Source: Actinopolyspora saharensis (GTDB lineage: Bacteria > Actinomycetota > Actinomycetes > Mycobacteriales > Pseudonocardiaceae). Taken from it: a DNA stretch of 64,000 nucleotides. The position numbers and the translations under genes are program-made. Under the pieces are notes generated by a model, which saw nothing but the letters and a program-made list of their open reading frames with translations, searched no databases and was not told the origin of the DNA. The stretch lies in contig NZ_FNKO01000001.1 of assembly GCF_900100925.1 (NCBI RefSeq), positions 868,001-932,000 of the forward strand. The letters run 5' to 3'. Shown here piece after piece: positions 44,039-53,253 of this stretch. Within the stretch, counting starts at the first letter, position 1. Each line of letters begins with the position of its first letter.

Positions 44039-45043
44039 TCAGTCGCGCTGCGCGGTGCTGTCGCCGTGGGCGAGGCGGGGGGACAGCAGGCGGACCTCGG
44101 GGGCGGAGGAGCCGGCCAGCTCGCGCATGGTCATCTCCACCGCGATCCGGCCGACGTCGTCGGACAGCAGCGGCACCGTGGTCAGGCGCATCGGCTGGTT
44201 CGCGGCCATCTCGTCGGGGCCCACGGCCACCACCGAGACGTCCTCCGGCACGCGGCTGCCCCGGGCGCGCAGTTCGGACAGCAGGGTGCCCAGCACCGCT
44301 TCGTTGTGCACCACGAGGCCGGTCAGCCGCGGCTGTTCGACGAGGATCTTGTCGAGGCACTCGCGGACCCCGTCGTAGGAGGGCGAGCAGGGTTGGCTGG
44401 GGGCGTTCAGCCCGCGTGTCCGCGTGGCTTCGGTGAACCCGTTGAGGAAGCGCCCGGCGAAGCTGGTGCCGCGTTCGTAGACCGCGGGCGAGGGCCCGAC
44501 CAGGGCGATGTGCTCGTGGCCGAGGTCGGCGAGGTGCTGGACGCAGCGCTTGGCCGCGGCGGAGAAGTCGAGGTCCACGCAGGACAGGTCGCCCGGCTCG
44601 TCGGGCAGTCCTATCAGCACCGTCGGGCAGCGCAGCGACCGCAGCACCGGCACCCGCGGGTCGGCGGACTCGACGTCCATCACCAGCAGCGCGTCGGCCA
44701 TCGCCGAGTCGGCCACCCGGCGGAGCCCGTCCGGGCCCTCGTCGTTGGTCAGCAGCAGCACGTCGTAGTCGTACTTGCGCGCGGAGGTGACCACCGAGGT
44801 GACGAAGCCCATCAGCACCTGGACGTCGATGTCGGCCCGCAGCGGCATGACCAGGGCCAGCACGTTGGTGCGGCTGCTGGCCAGCGCGCGGGCACCGGCG
44901 TGCGGGTGGTAGCCGAGTCTGCGGACGCTGGCCTCCACGCGGTCGCGCGTCTCCGGCGAGATCGACCGCTTGCCGGACAGCACGTAGGAGACGGTGCTGG
45001 AGGAAACTCCCGCGTCCCGCGCGACGTCGGCGATGGAGACCAT
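44039..45043 (-). CDS. LacI-family repressor of the xyloglucan locus
   Basis: A 334-residue LacI/GalR regulator. The HTH SIADVARDAGVSSSTVSYVLSGKRSISPETRDRV lies in residues 3-37, with the hinge helix ARALASSRTNVLALVMP after it. The sugar-binding core runs to residue 330. An operator (45065-45078) lies 21 bp upstream of its start and is identical, read on the other strand, to one before the GH31 gene. A closely related site precedes the GH3 gene, so it probably represses itself and all three hydrolase genes until a xyloglucan-derived sugar binds. Confidence 0.93.
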   Translation of the reverse strand: MVSIADVARDAGVSSSTVSYVLSGKRSISPETRDRVEASVRRLGYHPHAGARALASSRTNVLALVMPLRADIDVQVLMGFVTSVVTSARKYDYDVLLLTNDEGPDGLRRVADSAMADALLVMDVESADPRVPVLRSLRCPTVLIGLPDEPGDLSCVDLDFSAAAKRCVQHLADLGHEHIALVGPSPAVYERGTSFAGRFLNGFTEATRTRGLNAPSQPCSPSYDGVRECLDKILVEQPRLTGLVVHNEAVLGTLLSELRARGSRVPEDVSVVAVGPDEMAANQPMRLTTVPLLSDDVGRIAVEMTMRELAGSSAPEVRLLSPRLAHGDSTAQRD

Positions 45044-45064
45044 GTCGTCCTCCCGGCTGGGGTG

Positions 45065-45078
45065 TCGAAGCGCATCGA
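45065..45078. promoter_or_regulatory. LacI operator before lacI gene
   Basis: The 14-mer TCGAAGCGCATCGA is a near-palindrome around a central GCGC, typical of LacI-family sites. Its reverse complement is exactly the site at 48560-48573. Its location 21 bp upstream of the repressor start indicates autoregulation. Confidence 0.8.
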
Positions 45079-45280
45079 GTGATGGCCGGGTTCATGGTAG
45101 GCCAGGCGGGGCGGCCGCAGCGCGGATCCCCGCGTGTCCTCGCCCGGTGAGGCGCTCGGTGCGGCGGGAAGGCCCGCCTCGGCGCGGGCGGGTCGTGGTG
45201 CGCGGTGCGGCTCGGCCGCTGGTGGTGGGTGGACTCGGACGGGCTGCCCGGCCGAGCTCGAAGCGGTTCGACAGGCGCGT

Positions 45281-45305
45281 GCCCGAGCCCGCGGCGGGCT
45301 CGGGC
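45281..45305 (-). terminator. Terminator hairpin after the GH3 gene
   Basis: GCCCGAGCCCGC (45281-45292) and GCGGGCTCGGGC (45294-45305) are perfect complements, giving a stem of about ten to eleven pairs with a tight loop, about 30 bp beyond the GH3 stop. The minus-strand transcript from the GH3 gene should end here, so the downstream lacI gene depends on its own promoter. Confidence 0.65.
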
Positions 45306-45334
45306 GGTTGCTCGGGCTCCCGTGCGCGGGGTGC

Positions 45335-48300
45335 TCACCGGTCGAAGTGGAAGGCCGCGATCCTGCCGGGCCCGTCCAGGACCAGGTAGACGTCGTGGCG
45401 CCCGCGCGCCCGGGTCAGCCGGGAGCGCACCCTGCGGTAGGAGTACTCGTCACCGGTGGCGGGTGCGGTGAGCGCGCCCAGCTCGCGACCGGTCGGATCG
45501 TCCAGTCGCACGCTCAGACGCGTGGCAGCGGCGGAGGCGTTGGCCACCAGCGCGGTGATCCCGCCGGTGCCGGGGCCGAGGTCGACGTCGCGGAAGAGGA
45601 TCCAGCCCTGCCCCTCGGAGGGGGTCACGGCCGTGCCGTGCTGCTTGCTCCGGTCGGTGAGCGTGACGCCCGCGTAGTCGTCGAAGTCGACCGCGCTCGT
45701 CTGCCGGTGCAGGTCCCGCGGTGGGATGGTCTCGCCGCGCACCCGCAGCGCGCGGCGGCTGCGGACGTCGGCGCTGGAGGAGCCGAGCAGCAGGTCGTGC
45801 GTGGCCGCCTCGACCACCCACCGCTGTCGGGTGACGTCCCAGTGCGCGAGGTCGGCACCGCGCAGGGTGAACTCCACGGTTCGGCGCTGGCCGGGTTCCA
45901 GGTGCACCCTGCGGAAGGCGCGCAGTCGTTTCCGCGGTTGCGGGTTCCGCGACTGCCGCTGGTGCGTGTAGAGCTGGACGACCTCGTCGCCGGCGCGTCG
46001 GCCGGTGTTGCGGACCGTCACGCTCACCCGGCTCGCGCCGTCCGCGTCGATCACGGGTTCGCTCAGCCGCAGGGCGCCGTAGTCGAAGGTGGTGTAGGAC
46101 AGCCCGTGCCCGAACGGGTACAGCGGTGTCGCGGTGGAGTACTGGTAGGTGCGGGCGGACTTGATGACGTCGTAGTCGAGCAGGTCCGGCAGGTCCGCGA
46201 CCGAGCGGGGCCAGGTCTGGGTGAGCCTGCCCGCGGGGTTGGCCCGGCCGAGGAGCACGTCGGCCAGCGCGTTGCCGGTCTCGGCGCCCGCGTGGGTGGT
46301 CCACAGGATGGCGGGCAGGGTGTCCTGGGCACGGGTGATCGTGACGGGGTAGCTGGTCTGCAGCACCAGCACGGTGTTCGGGTTGGCCCGGTGGACCAGC
46401 TCCAGCACCTTCCGCTGCTGCGGGGCCAGGTCCATGCTCTCGCGGTCGTCGGTCTCCCTGGCGTTGATGAGCGGCATGCTGCCCGCCACGACCACCGCGA
46501 CGTCGGCCTCGCCCGCCGCTGCGACCGCCGCGTCGCGCCCGTGGCGGAGCACCTCGCGGGTGAACGTGGTGGCCGCCTCCGGCGAGTCGGCGGTGACGAC
46601 CAGCCTGCCGTTGTCGTCGACGGTGACGTACTTGCGGTCGCCGAACCACGACTCGTCCGCGTCGTAGCCGGCGTACTCCAGCACGTGGCCGTCGGCGTGC
46701 GCGCGCAGCTTGAACCGCTGCCGCACGTTCCACCCGTTGGGCTGTGCGGCGTCGTTGACCAGGGTGCGGCCAGTCGGTTCGTAGGAGAGGTACTTGCCGT
46801 TCGCCGCGGCGCGCAGCGTCACGATCCCCTGGCCCCAGTCGAAGACGTCGAACCGCGTCGCGGCGCCCGCGCCGGAGGTCAGCCGCAGGGGCTGCTCGTC
46901 GTCGGTGGCGGTGACGCGCCGTCCGTCCGGGGTGGCCAGCGCGATCCGGTCCACGCCCTCGCTCGAGGTTACCGCGGTGCTCGCCCCGAGCGCGGCGCGG
47001 ATGCCGCGCAGCGGGGTCACCTCGTAGGGCAGGGCACCGGAGTACCAGTCGGTGTAGAGCGTGTCGGAGAGCGGGCCGATGACGGCGATCCGGTTCGTCC
47101 GCGCGGGTGATAGCGGCAGCGTTTCGTGCTCGTTCTTGAGCAGCACGGTCGCCCGCGCGGCCGCCCGCCGGGCCAGGGAGCGGTGGGCGGGGCTGTCGAC
47201 GACCTCCCGGCCGATCCGGCCGTACGGGCCGCCGTGCGGGTCGAACTCGCCGAGCCGGACCCGGATGCTGAGCAGGTGGCGCACGGCCTCGTCCACATCG
47301 GATTCGCTGAGCAGTTCCTCGTCCAGCGCGGTGTTGATCGCGCTGATCGTCCTCGCCGAGTCGGTGTCGTCGACGGTGAAGCTGTCCAGGCCCGCCTTGA
47401 GGATCGCCGCGTCGGCCTCCGGCTGGGTGGCGTGGTAGTTCTGGTCGCCGGTGAGGTTGTTGGGCCCGCCCGCGTCGGTGACGTTGAACAGCGGCCGCGG
47501 CGCCCAGCCGCGCAGGAGCTCGTCGAAGTCGTGGTGGACGGTCATCGGTCTGCCGTTGACCAGGTTGTAGGCCGACATGGCCCCGGTGGCCGCGTCGGCC
47601 GACAGTGCCGGTTCGAAGGCCCGCTCGTAGTACTCGCGCTTGACGCGCGGCGGCAGCATCGCCGAGGTGGTGTGGCGGTGGACCTCGTTGTTGTTGGCCA
47701 GGTAGTGCTTGAGCACGGGTGCGGCGCGTAATCGCTCGGGGTCCGGGCCCTGGATGCCGCGCCCGTAGGCGGTGGAGATCACGCCGGTGAGGTGCGGGTC
47801 CTCGGAGTAGCCCTCCTCGTTGCGCCCCCACCGGGGGTCGCGCAGCAGGTTGACGGTGGGTGCCCACAGCTGCAGTCCCCATACGTCGGGGTTGTCGGAG
47901 TGGTAGCCGCGCGCCTCGGTGCCGACGGCTTCGCCGACGCGTTCGACCAGCTCGGGGTCCCAGGTGCTGGCCAGTCCGATGGCCTGGGGAAACACCGTGG
48001 CCGTCGCGGTGACCACCGCGCCGTCGTCGTGTCTGTCGGTCGACCACGCCAGCCCGTGCAGCGCCTCGGTGCCGGTTTTGAAGGCCGCGATGCCCAAGCG
48101 GGGGATGGCCGGTTGGTACTGGTGCAGCAGGGCGACCTTCTCGTCGCGGGTCAGTCTGCCCAGCAGGTCCTCCACCCGCTGCCGCGTGGGCAGCGCGGGG
48201 TCGCGGAACCCGGGCGAGCCGGGTGCTGCCGCCGCGGCGCTTCCGGGCAGGACGCCCGTCAGGGCCGTTCCGGCCGCGGCCCCGGCGGCCAGGGACAGCA

Positions 48301-48340
48301 CGCGGCGGCGGGAGAGCGGATTCGGCGAGTTGGGGTGCAT
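45335..48340 (-). CDS. Tat-exported GH3 beta-glycosidase with beta-trefoil insert and C-terminal CBM6-like module
   Basis: A 1001-residue enzyme from ATG 48340, chosen because GGAGGT lies ten bases upstream and the twin-arginine signal LSRRRVLSLAAGAAAGTALTG follows at once. The GH3 N-terminal domain contains LKHYLANNNEVHRHTTSA and the nucleophile region PRPLFNVTDAGG. The C-terminal GH3 domain begins with ARATVLLKNEHETLPLS and carries the acid/base region INARETDDRESMDL. Between its strands an insert with GKYLSYEPTGRTLVND looks like a fascin-type beta-trefoil. An FN3-like domain (VSVTVRNTGRRAGDEVVQLYTHQ) and a CBM6-like beta-sandwich end the protein. It hydrolyses beta-glucosides or beta-xylosides outside the membrane; which one is not certain. 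Confidence 0.93.
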   Translation of the reverse strand: MHPNSPNPLSRRRVLSLAAGAAAGTALTGVLPGSAAAAAPGSPGFRDPALPTRQRVEDLLGRLTRDEKVALLHQYQPAIPRLGIAAFKTGTEALHGLAWSTDRHDDGAVVTATATVFPQAIGLASTWDPELVERVGEAVGTEARGYHSDNPDVWGLQLWAPTVNLLRDPRWGRNEEGYSEDPHLTGVISTAYGRGIQGPDPERLRAAPVLKHYLANNNEVHRHTTSAMLPPRVKREYYERAFEPALSADAATGAMSAYNLVNGRPMTVHHDFDELLRGWAPRPLFNVTDAGGPNNLTGDQNYHATQPEADAAILKAGLDSFTVDDTDSARTISAINTALDEELLSESDVDEAVRHLLSIRVRLGEFDPHGGPYGRIGREVVDSPAHRSLARRAAARATVLLKNEHETLPLSPARTNRIAVIGPLSDTLYTDWYSGALPYEVTPLRGIRAALGASTAVTSSEGVDRIALATPDGRRVTATDDEQPLRLTSGAGAATRFDVFDWGQGIVTLRAAANGKYLSYEPTGRTLVNDAAQPNGWNVRQRFKLRAHADGHVLEYAGYDADESWFGDRKYVTVDDNGRLVVTADSPEAATTFTREVLRHGRDAAVAAAGEADVAVVVAGSMPLINARETDDRESMDLAPQQRKVLELVHRANPNTVLVLQTSYPVTITRAQDTLPAILWTTHAGAETGNALADVLLGRANPAGRLTQTWPRSVADLPDLLDYDVIKSARTYQYSTATPLYPFGHGLSYTTFDYGALRLSEPVIDADGASRVSVTVRNTGRRAGDEVVQLYTHQRQSRNPQPRKRLRAFRRVHLEPGQRRTVEFTLRGADLAHWDVTRQRWVVEAATHDLLLGSSSADVRSRRALRVRGETIPPRDLHRQTSAVDFDDYAGVTLTDRSKQHGTAVTPSEGQGWILFRDVDLGPGTGGITALVANASAAATRLSVRLDDPTGRELGALTAPATGDEYSYRRVRSRLTRARGRHDVYLVLDGPGRIAAFHFDR

Positions 48341-48374
48341 GGGACGCATCACCTCCGGAGACATCGACGATGTG

Positions 48375-48388
48375 TCGAAGCGATTCGA
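48375..48388. promoter_or_regulatory. LacI operator before GH3 gene
   Basis: TCGAAGCGATTCGA is a perfect 5-bp-arm palindrome (TCGAA-GCGA-TTCGA) and differs from the lacI-proximal site at two central positions only. It lies 35 bp upstream of the GH3 start codon, where it would block transcription. Confidence 0.8.
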
Positions 48389-48559
48389 CCATCGATCGAT
48401 GGTTGTGCTCGGACACAGCGCGATGGCGAAAACTGTGGCACCGAACCCTGCTCCGGTCAACCGCTACTTCTGGCAGTTGTCCCGTGGTGTCAAGGCTTTT
48501 CCGTGGTGTGCTCTTGTGCTTTCCGTCATCGATCTCTAGCGTCGATCACGTCGGGTTTG

Positions 48560-48573
48560 TCGATGCGCTTCGA
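48560..48573. promoter_or_regulatory. LacI operator before GH31 gene
   Basis: TCGATGCGCTTCGA is the exact reverse complement of the site before lacI (45065-45078). It lies 112 bp upstream of the GH31 start. A partial copy (GAGCGCTTCG) occurs 20 bp further downstream, near 48594. The shared 14-mer makes a common regulator for the divergent hydrolase genes likely. Confidence 0.8.
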
Positions 48574-48684
48574 TTGAGCGCAGTGCTGCGGAGCGCTTCG
48601 CGGGGACAGCGGTGGTCACTGCCGGGCGCGCTGCCCGGGGCTGCCGGGTCGGCGCCGTCCTGTTGAGACGACGAGGAGCTGTTG

Positions 48685-50688
48685 ATGCTGGAAAGCCGCG
48701 AGGGCGGGCGAGTGCTCGAGGTGCGGGTGCGGCACGAGGTGATCCGGATCGAGCCGTGGGGCCGGGACGGCCTGCGGGTGCGGGTGGGCCGGCACGGCGT
48801 GGTCGACGATGTCCCCGGGGCGCTGCTCACTCCCCGGGAGCGGCCCGATGTGGACGTGCTGATCGAGCGGGATCACGGGCGGATCGTCAACGGTGCGCTG
48901 GCCGCGGTGGTCGAGCTCGTGCCCACCGACACCGGTCTGGTTCCGGTGCTGGCGTTCCGGCGCGGTGACACGGGCGCGGAGCTGCTCGGCGAGCGGCGCG
49001 CCCACTTCTGGTGGCCGGGCCCGCGGTCGTTCTTCGAGCACGGCGGTGGCTACGGCAGGTTGGAGCAGCGGTTCCACGCCTACGAGGACGAGAAGCTGTT
49101 CGGGCTCGGCCAGCACACGCACGGCAGGCTGGACCAGAAGGGGCTGGTGCTGGACCTGGTGCAGCGCAACGGCGAGGTCTCGATCCCGTTCCTGGTGTCC
49201 AGCCGTGGCTACGGGCTGCTGTGGAACACGCCCGGTGTGGGCCGGGTGGAGCTGGCCGAGAACGGGACCCGGTGGGTGGCCGACTCCGCGCGGGGCATCG
49301 ACTACTGGGTGACCGCGGGCGACGGTCCGGCGGAGATCATGGAGCGCTACGCCGAGGCCACCGGTCATCCGCCGATGCTGCCGGAGTGGGCCAGTGGGTT
49401 CTGGCAGTCGAAGCTGCGCTACCGCGACCAGGAGGAGCTGCTGTCGGTGGCCCGCGAGCACAAGCGGCGGGGGCTGCCGATGTCGGTGATCGTGACCGAC
49501 TTCTTCCACTGGACGCACCTGGGGGACTGGCGGTTCGACCCGGCCGAGTGGCCGGACCCGGACGGGATGGTGCGCGAGCTGGAGGAGCTGGGCATCAGGT
49601 TGATGGTCTCGATCTGGCCGTCGGTGAGCCCGTTGAGCGAGAACTTCCCGGAGATGCGGGACAACGGGCTGCTGGTGGACACCGAGCGCGGGGTTCCGGT
49701 GCACGCCCCGTGGCACGACAAGGGGTTCGGCACGGCGATGCCGGTCGCCTTCTACGACCCGACCAACCCGCGTGCGCGGGACTTCGTGTGGGAGCGGGTC
49801 AAGCGCAACTACTACGACAAGGGGATTCGGGCGTTCTGGTTGGACGCCTGCGAGCCGGAGCTGCAACCCGGCCACCCGCACAACCTGAGCTTTCACGCCG
49901 GTCCGGGCTCGGAGGTCGCCAACGTCTACCCGCGGGAGGGGGCGCGGGCCTTCCACGAGGGCAGCCGCGCCGCCGGTGACGACGAGGTGGTGCTGCTGTG
50001 CCGCTCGGCGTGGGCGGGAAGCCAGCGCTACGGGGCGGCGCTGTGGTCGGGTGACATCCCGGCCACGTGGGACTCGCTGCGGGCGCAGGTGCGGGCCGGG
50101 CTCAACGTGGCGCTGTCGGGGATCCCGTGGTGGACCACCGACATCGGCGGTTTCCACGGCGGGGATCCGGACTCGCCCGAGTACCGGGAGCTGGTGGTGC
50201 GCTGGTTCCAGTACGGGGCGTTCTGCCCGCTGTTCCGGTTGCACGGTGTGCGGGAGCCGCGGATGCCGTTCGGCCCGGACATGACCGGAGGGCCCAACGA
50301 GGTGTGGTCCTACGGGGACGAGGCGCTGGAGCTGATCGGTGAGACGTTGTGGCTGCGCGAGCGGTTGCGGCCCTATCTGAGCGAGCAGATGCGCGTGGCC
50401 CACGAGAGCGGGGTGCCGCCGATGCGTCCGCTGTTCGTGGACTTTCCCGCCGACGAGCGGGCCTGGCTGGTCGAGGACGGTTTCCTGCTCGGGCCGGATC
50501 TGCTGGTCGCCCCGGTGCTGCACGCCGGGCACCGGGATCGCGAGGTCTACCTTCCCGCCGGTGCCGTGTGGACGGACGCCTGGACCGGGCAGCGGCACAC
50601 CGGGGGTGCGGTGGTGACGGTGGACGCTCCGCTGGGGCGGATTCCCGTGTTCCTGCGCGACGACGCCGAGGTGCCGGTGCGCGGGTGA
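48685..50688 (+). CDS. GH31 glycosidase, probable alpha-xylosidase
   Basis: A 667-residue cytoplasmic enzyme without signal peptide; ATG 48685 is preceded by AGGAG. It has an N-terminal beta-sandwich, a (beta/alpha)8 barrel with the entry motif WASGFWQSKLRYRDQEELL, the catalytic nucleophile Asp387 in AFWLDACEPE, and the acid/base region LWSGDIPATWDSLR. It also shows GLNVALSGIPWWTTDIGGFHGG, as in GH31 alpha-xylosidases. Removing alpha-xylosyl side chains from xyloglucan oligosaccharides fits the neighbouring GH12 and GH3 genes. Alpha-glucosidase activity is the alternative. Confidence 0.92.
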   Translation: MLESREGGRVLEVRVRHEVIRIEPWGRDGLRVRVGRHGVVDDVPGALLTPRERPDVDVLIERDHGRIVNGALAAVVELVPTDTGLVPVLAFRRGDTGAELLGERRAHFWWPGPRSFFEHGGGYGRLEQRFHAYEDEKLFGLGQHTHGRLDQKGLVLDLVQRNGEVSIPFLVSSRGYGLLWNTPGVGRVELAENGTRWVADSARGIDYWVTAGDGPAEIMERYAEATGHPPMLPEWASGFWQSKLRYRDQEELLSVAREHKRRGLPMSVIVTDFFHWTHLGDWRFDPAEWPDPDGMVRELEELGIRLMVSIWPSVSPLSENFPEMRDNGLLVDTERGVPVHAPWHDKGFGTAMPVAFYDPTNPRARDFVWERVKRNYYDKGIRAFWLDACEPELQPGHPHNLSFHAGPGSEVANVYPREGARAFHEGSRAAGDDEVVLLCRSAWAGSQRYGAALWSGDIPATWDSLRAQVRAGLNVALSGIPWWTTDIGGFHGGDPDSPEYRELVVRWFQYGAFCPLFRLHGVREPRMPFGPDMTGGPNEVWSYGDEALELIGETLWLRERLRPYLSEQMRVAHESGVPPMRPLFVDFPADERAWLVEDGFLLGPDLLVAPVLHAGHRDREVYLPAGAVWTDAWTGQRHTGGAVVTVDAPLGRIPVFLRDDAEVPVRG

Positions 50689-50754
50689 ACGCGGTGGGGC
50701 GCGGTGCGTGGTGGTGCCGTGCCGGTGCGGAAGAGTCAGGAGGAGGTAGCAGCG

Positions 50755-51447
50755 ATGCGATTACCCAGGTTGGTCACCGTGGCCGTGGCCGTGCTGGCCA
50801 CGCTCGGGCTCGGTGCGGGCGCGGCTTACGCGGCCGTGTGGGAGTCGTCGGAGAAGTTCGCGACCTGGTCCGATGGTGACTACATCGTGCGCAACAACAT
50901 CTGGGGCAGTGGTGCCGGGTCCCAGACGATCTGGGCGAACTCCCACGGTGACTGGGGAGTGACGGCCGATCATCCGAACACCGGCGGGGTCAAGTCCTAC
51001 CCGCACGTGGGCAGGACCGTGGACGAGTCGGTCGGCGCGATCGACGGGTTGAGCAGCGAGTTCGCCGTCACCGCGCCGGAGGCGGGCTCGTACGCCACCG
51101 CCTACGACATCTGGGTCAACAACCACGACTACGAGATCATGCTGTGGATGAACCAGCACGGTGCCGTCGGGCCCATCGGGTCCCGGGTGGACACCGTCGA
51201 GGTCGGTGGGCACCGGTGGGACGTGCACCGGGGCTCGAACGGCTCCAACGAGGTGTTCTCCTTCGTGCGCACCGGTGACACGAGCTCGGGGACGGTGGAC
51301 GTCGAGGCGGTGCTGGACTGGATCGTCCAGCGCGGCTGGTTCGACTCCGGTGCCACGGTGGGTGAGGTCCAGTTCGGATTCGAGATCACCTCGTCCAGCG
51401 GTGGGCTGGACTTCGCCACCAGCCGCTACTCGTTGAGCGCGGGCTGA
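50755..51447 (+). CDS. Secreted GH12 endo-beta-glucanase/xyloglucanase
   Basis: A 230-residue exported protein, with GGAGGAGG upstream of ATG 50755. A Sec signal (VAVAVLATLGLGAGAAYAA) is cleaved near residue 27. The GH12 fold shows VRNNIWGSG, ADHPNTGGVKSYPHVG, the nucleophile Glu127 in DYEIMLWMNQHG and the acid/base Glu210 in QFGFEITSSSGG. No binding module is attached. It lies 66 bp after the GH31 gene on the same strand and is probably co-transcribed. GH12 includes both cellulases and xyloglucan-specific enzymes; the neighbours favour xyloglucan. Confidence 0.92.
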   Translation: MRLPRLVTVAVAVLATLGLGAGAAYAAVWESSEKFATWSDGDYIVRNNIWGSGAGSQTIWANSHGDWGVTADHPNTGGVKSYPHVGRTVDESVGAIDGLSSEFAVTAPEAGSYATAYDIWVNNHDYEIMLWMNQHGAVGPIGSRVDTVEVGGHRWDVHRGSNGSNEVFSFVRTGDTSSGTVDVEAVLDWIVQRGWFDSGATVGEVQFGFEITSSSGGLDFATSRYSLSAG

Positions 51448-51642
51448 CGACGCCGCGGTGCGGTTCGGCGGGTCGCCTCGCGGTGGCATCCCTCCGCGGG
51501 GCGGTCCGGTCGTCGTCGCCGGAGGCGGGTGGCGGGTTTTCCCGCCCGGTCGGGGGAGTCGCTGACGGGTTCGTGCGCGCGGTGATCGCGGTATCGTGAT
51601 ACGACGGTTACGCACGGTTGCACCGCGGGAGGAGCGGACGGT

Positions 51643-52074
51643 ATGGACACGTGGTCGTCGACCGGGTGGGCAGCGATCTACGAGACCGAGGTGGAGGGCG
51701 AGCGCAAGCGCCGCTTCACGCCGGTACAGCGGTGGGGCGACGCGGGCGAGCCGATGGTGGTCGACGATTCCGAGCAGCACTGCCTGGTCGACGCGCGCAC
51801 GGTGGAGGGCTTCGCGGGGCTGGACGTGTGCGCCCAGGTGGCCGGGGTGGCGTCGGCGGCGCCGGGCTGGTCGGTGTCGATCAAGTACCCCGGTGGGGAC
51901 ACGGAGACGCGGGCCGTGGCGGCCTGGGTGATCGAATCCGACGGGTCGGCGCAGCCGCTGGTGCCCGAGCACACGGGTGAGGGGCCGGTGACCGGTCTGA
52001 TCCCGGCCGGGGCCGACATCGTGGACGAGTACCGGCTGCAGTGCTCGATCGACGTGGTGCCGCCGGGGAGCTGA
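51643..52074 (+). CDS. Hypothetical protein
   Basis: A 143-residue acidic, soluble protein starting MDTWSSTGWAAIYETEVEGERKRRFTPVQRWGD. The regular strand-and-turn pattern suggests a small beta-rich fold, and VSIKYPGGDTETRAVAAWVIESDG is its best-structured part. No domain was recognised. GGAGGAGC lies upstream of the ATG (about 51629-51636), supporting expression. No functional link with the neighbouring GH12 or VOC genes is apparent. Confidence 0.65.
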   Translation: MDTWSSTGWAAIYETEVEGERKRRFTPVQRWGDAGEPMVVDDSEQHCLVDARTVEGFAGLDVCAQVAGVASAAPGWSVSIKYPGGDTETRAVAAWVIESDGSAQPLVPEHTGEGPVTGLIPAGADIVDEYRLQCSIDVVPPGS

Positions 52075-52225
52075 CCCGGCTGTTTTCCAGTTCTGCCTGT
52101 AATTGGGAGTTTTCCACAGCCCGGCCTGCGCTGCGGCTCGTTCGGTGGGGTCGGGTTCGGGCCGCGCGAGTGTCGGTGCTCGGTGTCAGAGTGACGGCGT
52201 AGCCACTCTCACGAGGGGAAGCGTC

Positions 52226-53020
52226 ATGATCACTACTGATTTCGCGGCCGGAGCACCGTGCTGGCTCGACCTGGGGGTGCCGGATCCGGCGGGTGCGCAG
52301 GACTTCTACGGGGCGGTGTTCGGCTGGCGGTTCGAGTCGATGGATCCGGAGGGCAACCGCTACGGGGTGTTCCGCTCGCGCGGCAAGGTCGTGGCGGGGC
52401 TGGGGTCGCTCGACGAGGAGGGGGCTCGCCCGGCCTGGATGATCTATTTCAACGCGGCCGATGCCGACGAGGTGGCCGGCAGGGTGCGCCGGGCAGGCGG
52501 TGGGGTTCGTGTGGAGCCGTTCGATGCCGACGGCCAGGCGCGACTGGCCCAGTTCACCGATCCGCTGGGGGCGGAGTTCGCGGTGTGGCAGCCTCGTGGC
52601 AGCCGGGGGCTGGAGGCGGTCGACGAGTCGGGCTCGTTGATGTGGGTCGAGTTGTTCACCACCGATTCGGCCGCCGCCGTGGAGTTCTACGGCTCGTTGT
52701 TCGGCTGGAGCACGCGGGAGGTGCCCATGCCCGATGGGCAGGGCGCGTATTCGATCATCCGCCCGGCGGGCGGGGAGGAGAACCGCGCGCACGGCGGGAT
52801 CGTGCAGGTGGGGGCTGACTTCTTCGACCAGCACGCGGGCAAGCCGTATTTCCACCCGGTTTTCGCCACCGCCGACTGCGACGCGGCGGTGGCGCGCGTG
52901 AGTGACGGCGGCGGGATCGTGAACATGGGCCCGGAGAGCACGGAGGGGGTGGGCCGGCTGGCGGTGTGCTCCGATCCGTTCGGCGCCGACTTCGTGGTGC
53001 TGGCTCCCGATCCGAGCTGA
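52226..53020 (+). CDS. VOC superfamily protein with two glyoxalase-like domains
   Basis: A 264-residue protein from ATG 52226 behind GAGGGGAA. Two tandem vicinal-oxygen-chelate modules are clear: residues 10-125 (PCWLDLGVPDPAGAQDFYGAVFGWRFE ending FTDPLGAEFAVWQ) and 135-260 (LMWVELFTTDSAAAVEFYGSLFGWST ending CSDPFGADFVVL). Such duplicated VOC proteins are frequent in actinomycetes as resistance or hydroxylase-like proteins (SnoaL/CFP-30B type). The metal-binding residues are not all conserved, and the function is unknown. Confidence 0.88.
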   Translation: MITTDFAAGAPCWLDLGVPDPAGAQDFYGAVFGWRFESMDPEGNRYGVFRSRGKVVAGLGSLDEEGARPAWMIYFNAADADEVAGRVRRAGGGVRVEPFDADGQARLAQFTDPLGAEFAVWQPRGSRGLEAVDESGSLMWVELFTTDSAAAVEFYGSLFGWSTREVPMPDGQGAYSIIRPAGGEENRAHGGIVQVGADFFDQHAGKPYFHPVFATADCDAAVARVSDGGGIVNMGPESTEGVGRLAVCSDPFGADFVVLAPDPS

Positions 53021-53253
53021 CGGTCGGGGTCGTCGACGGGGTGTTGGCGGCACGTTCTCGCGGGAGGAGGGTGCACCGGGAACGAGCGAATCGGCCCCGG
53101 CGGGGCGTGGTGGTCGCTATGATCATCAGTGACGGGTCCGGTGCCGTCGTGCCGGCTGCGGGTCGGAGGCGGGACCTGGGCCTTCCGCGTCTGCCGTGCA
53201 GATCCGTTCGCCTTGTTGGGGGCCGAATTTGCCTTTCCTGTCCCGGATTCGCA

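Noticed and set aside
45450..48416. A 988-codon second frame within the GH3 gene
   Set aside because: It is on the same strand but shifted. It is Arg/Pro-rich with no motif, while the other frame carries the GH3 catalytic sequences.
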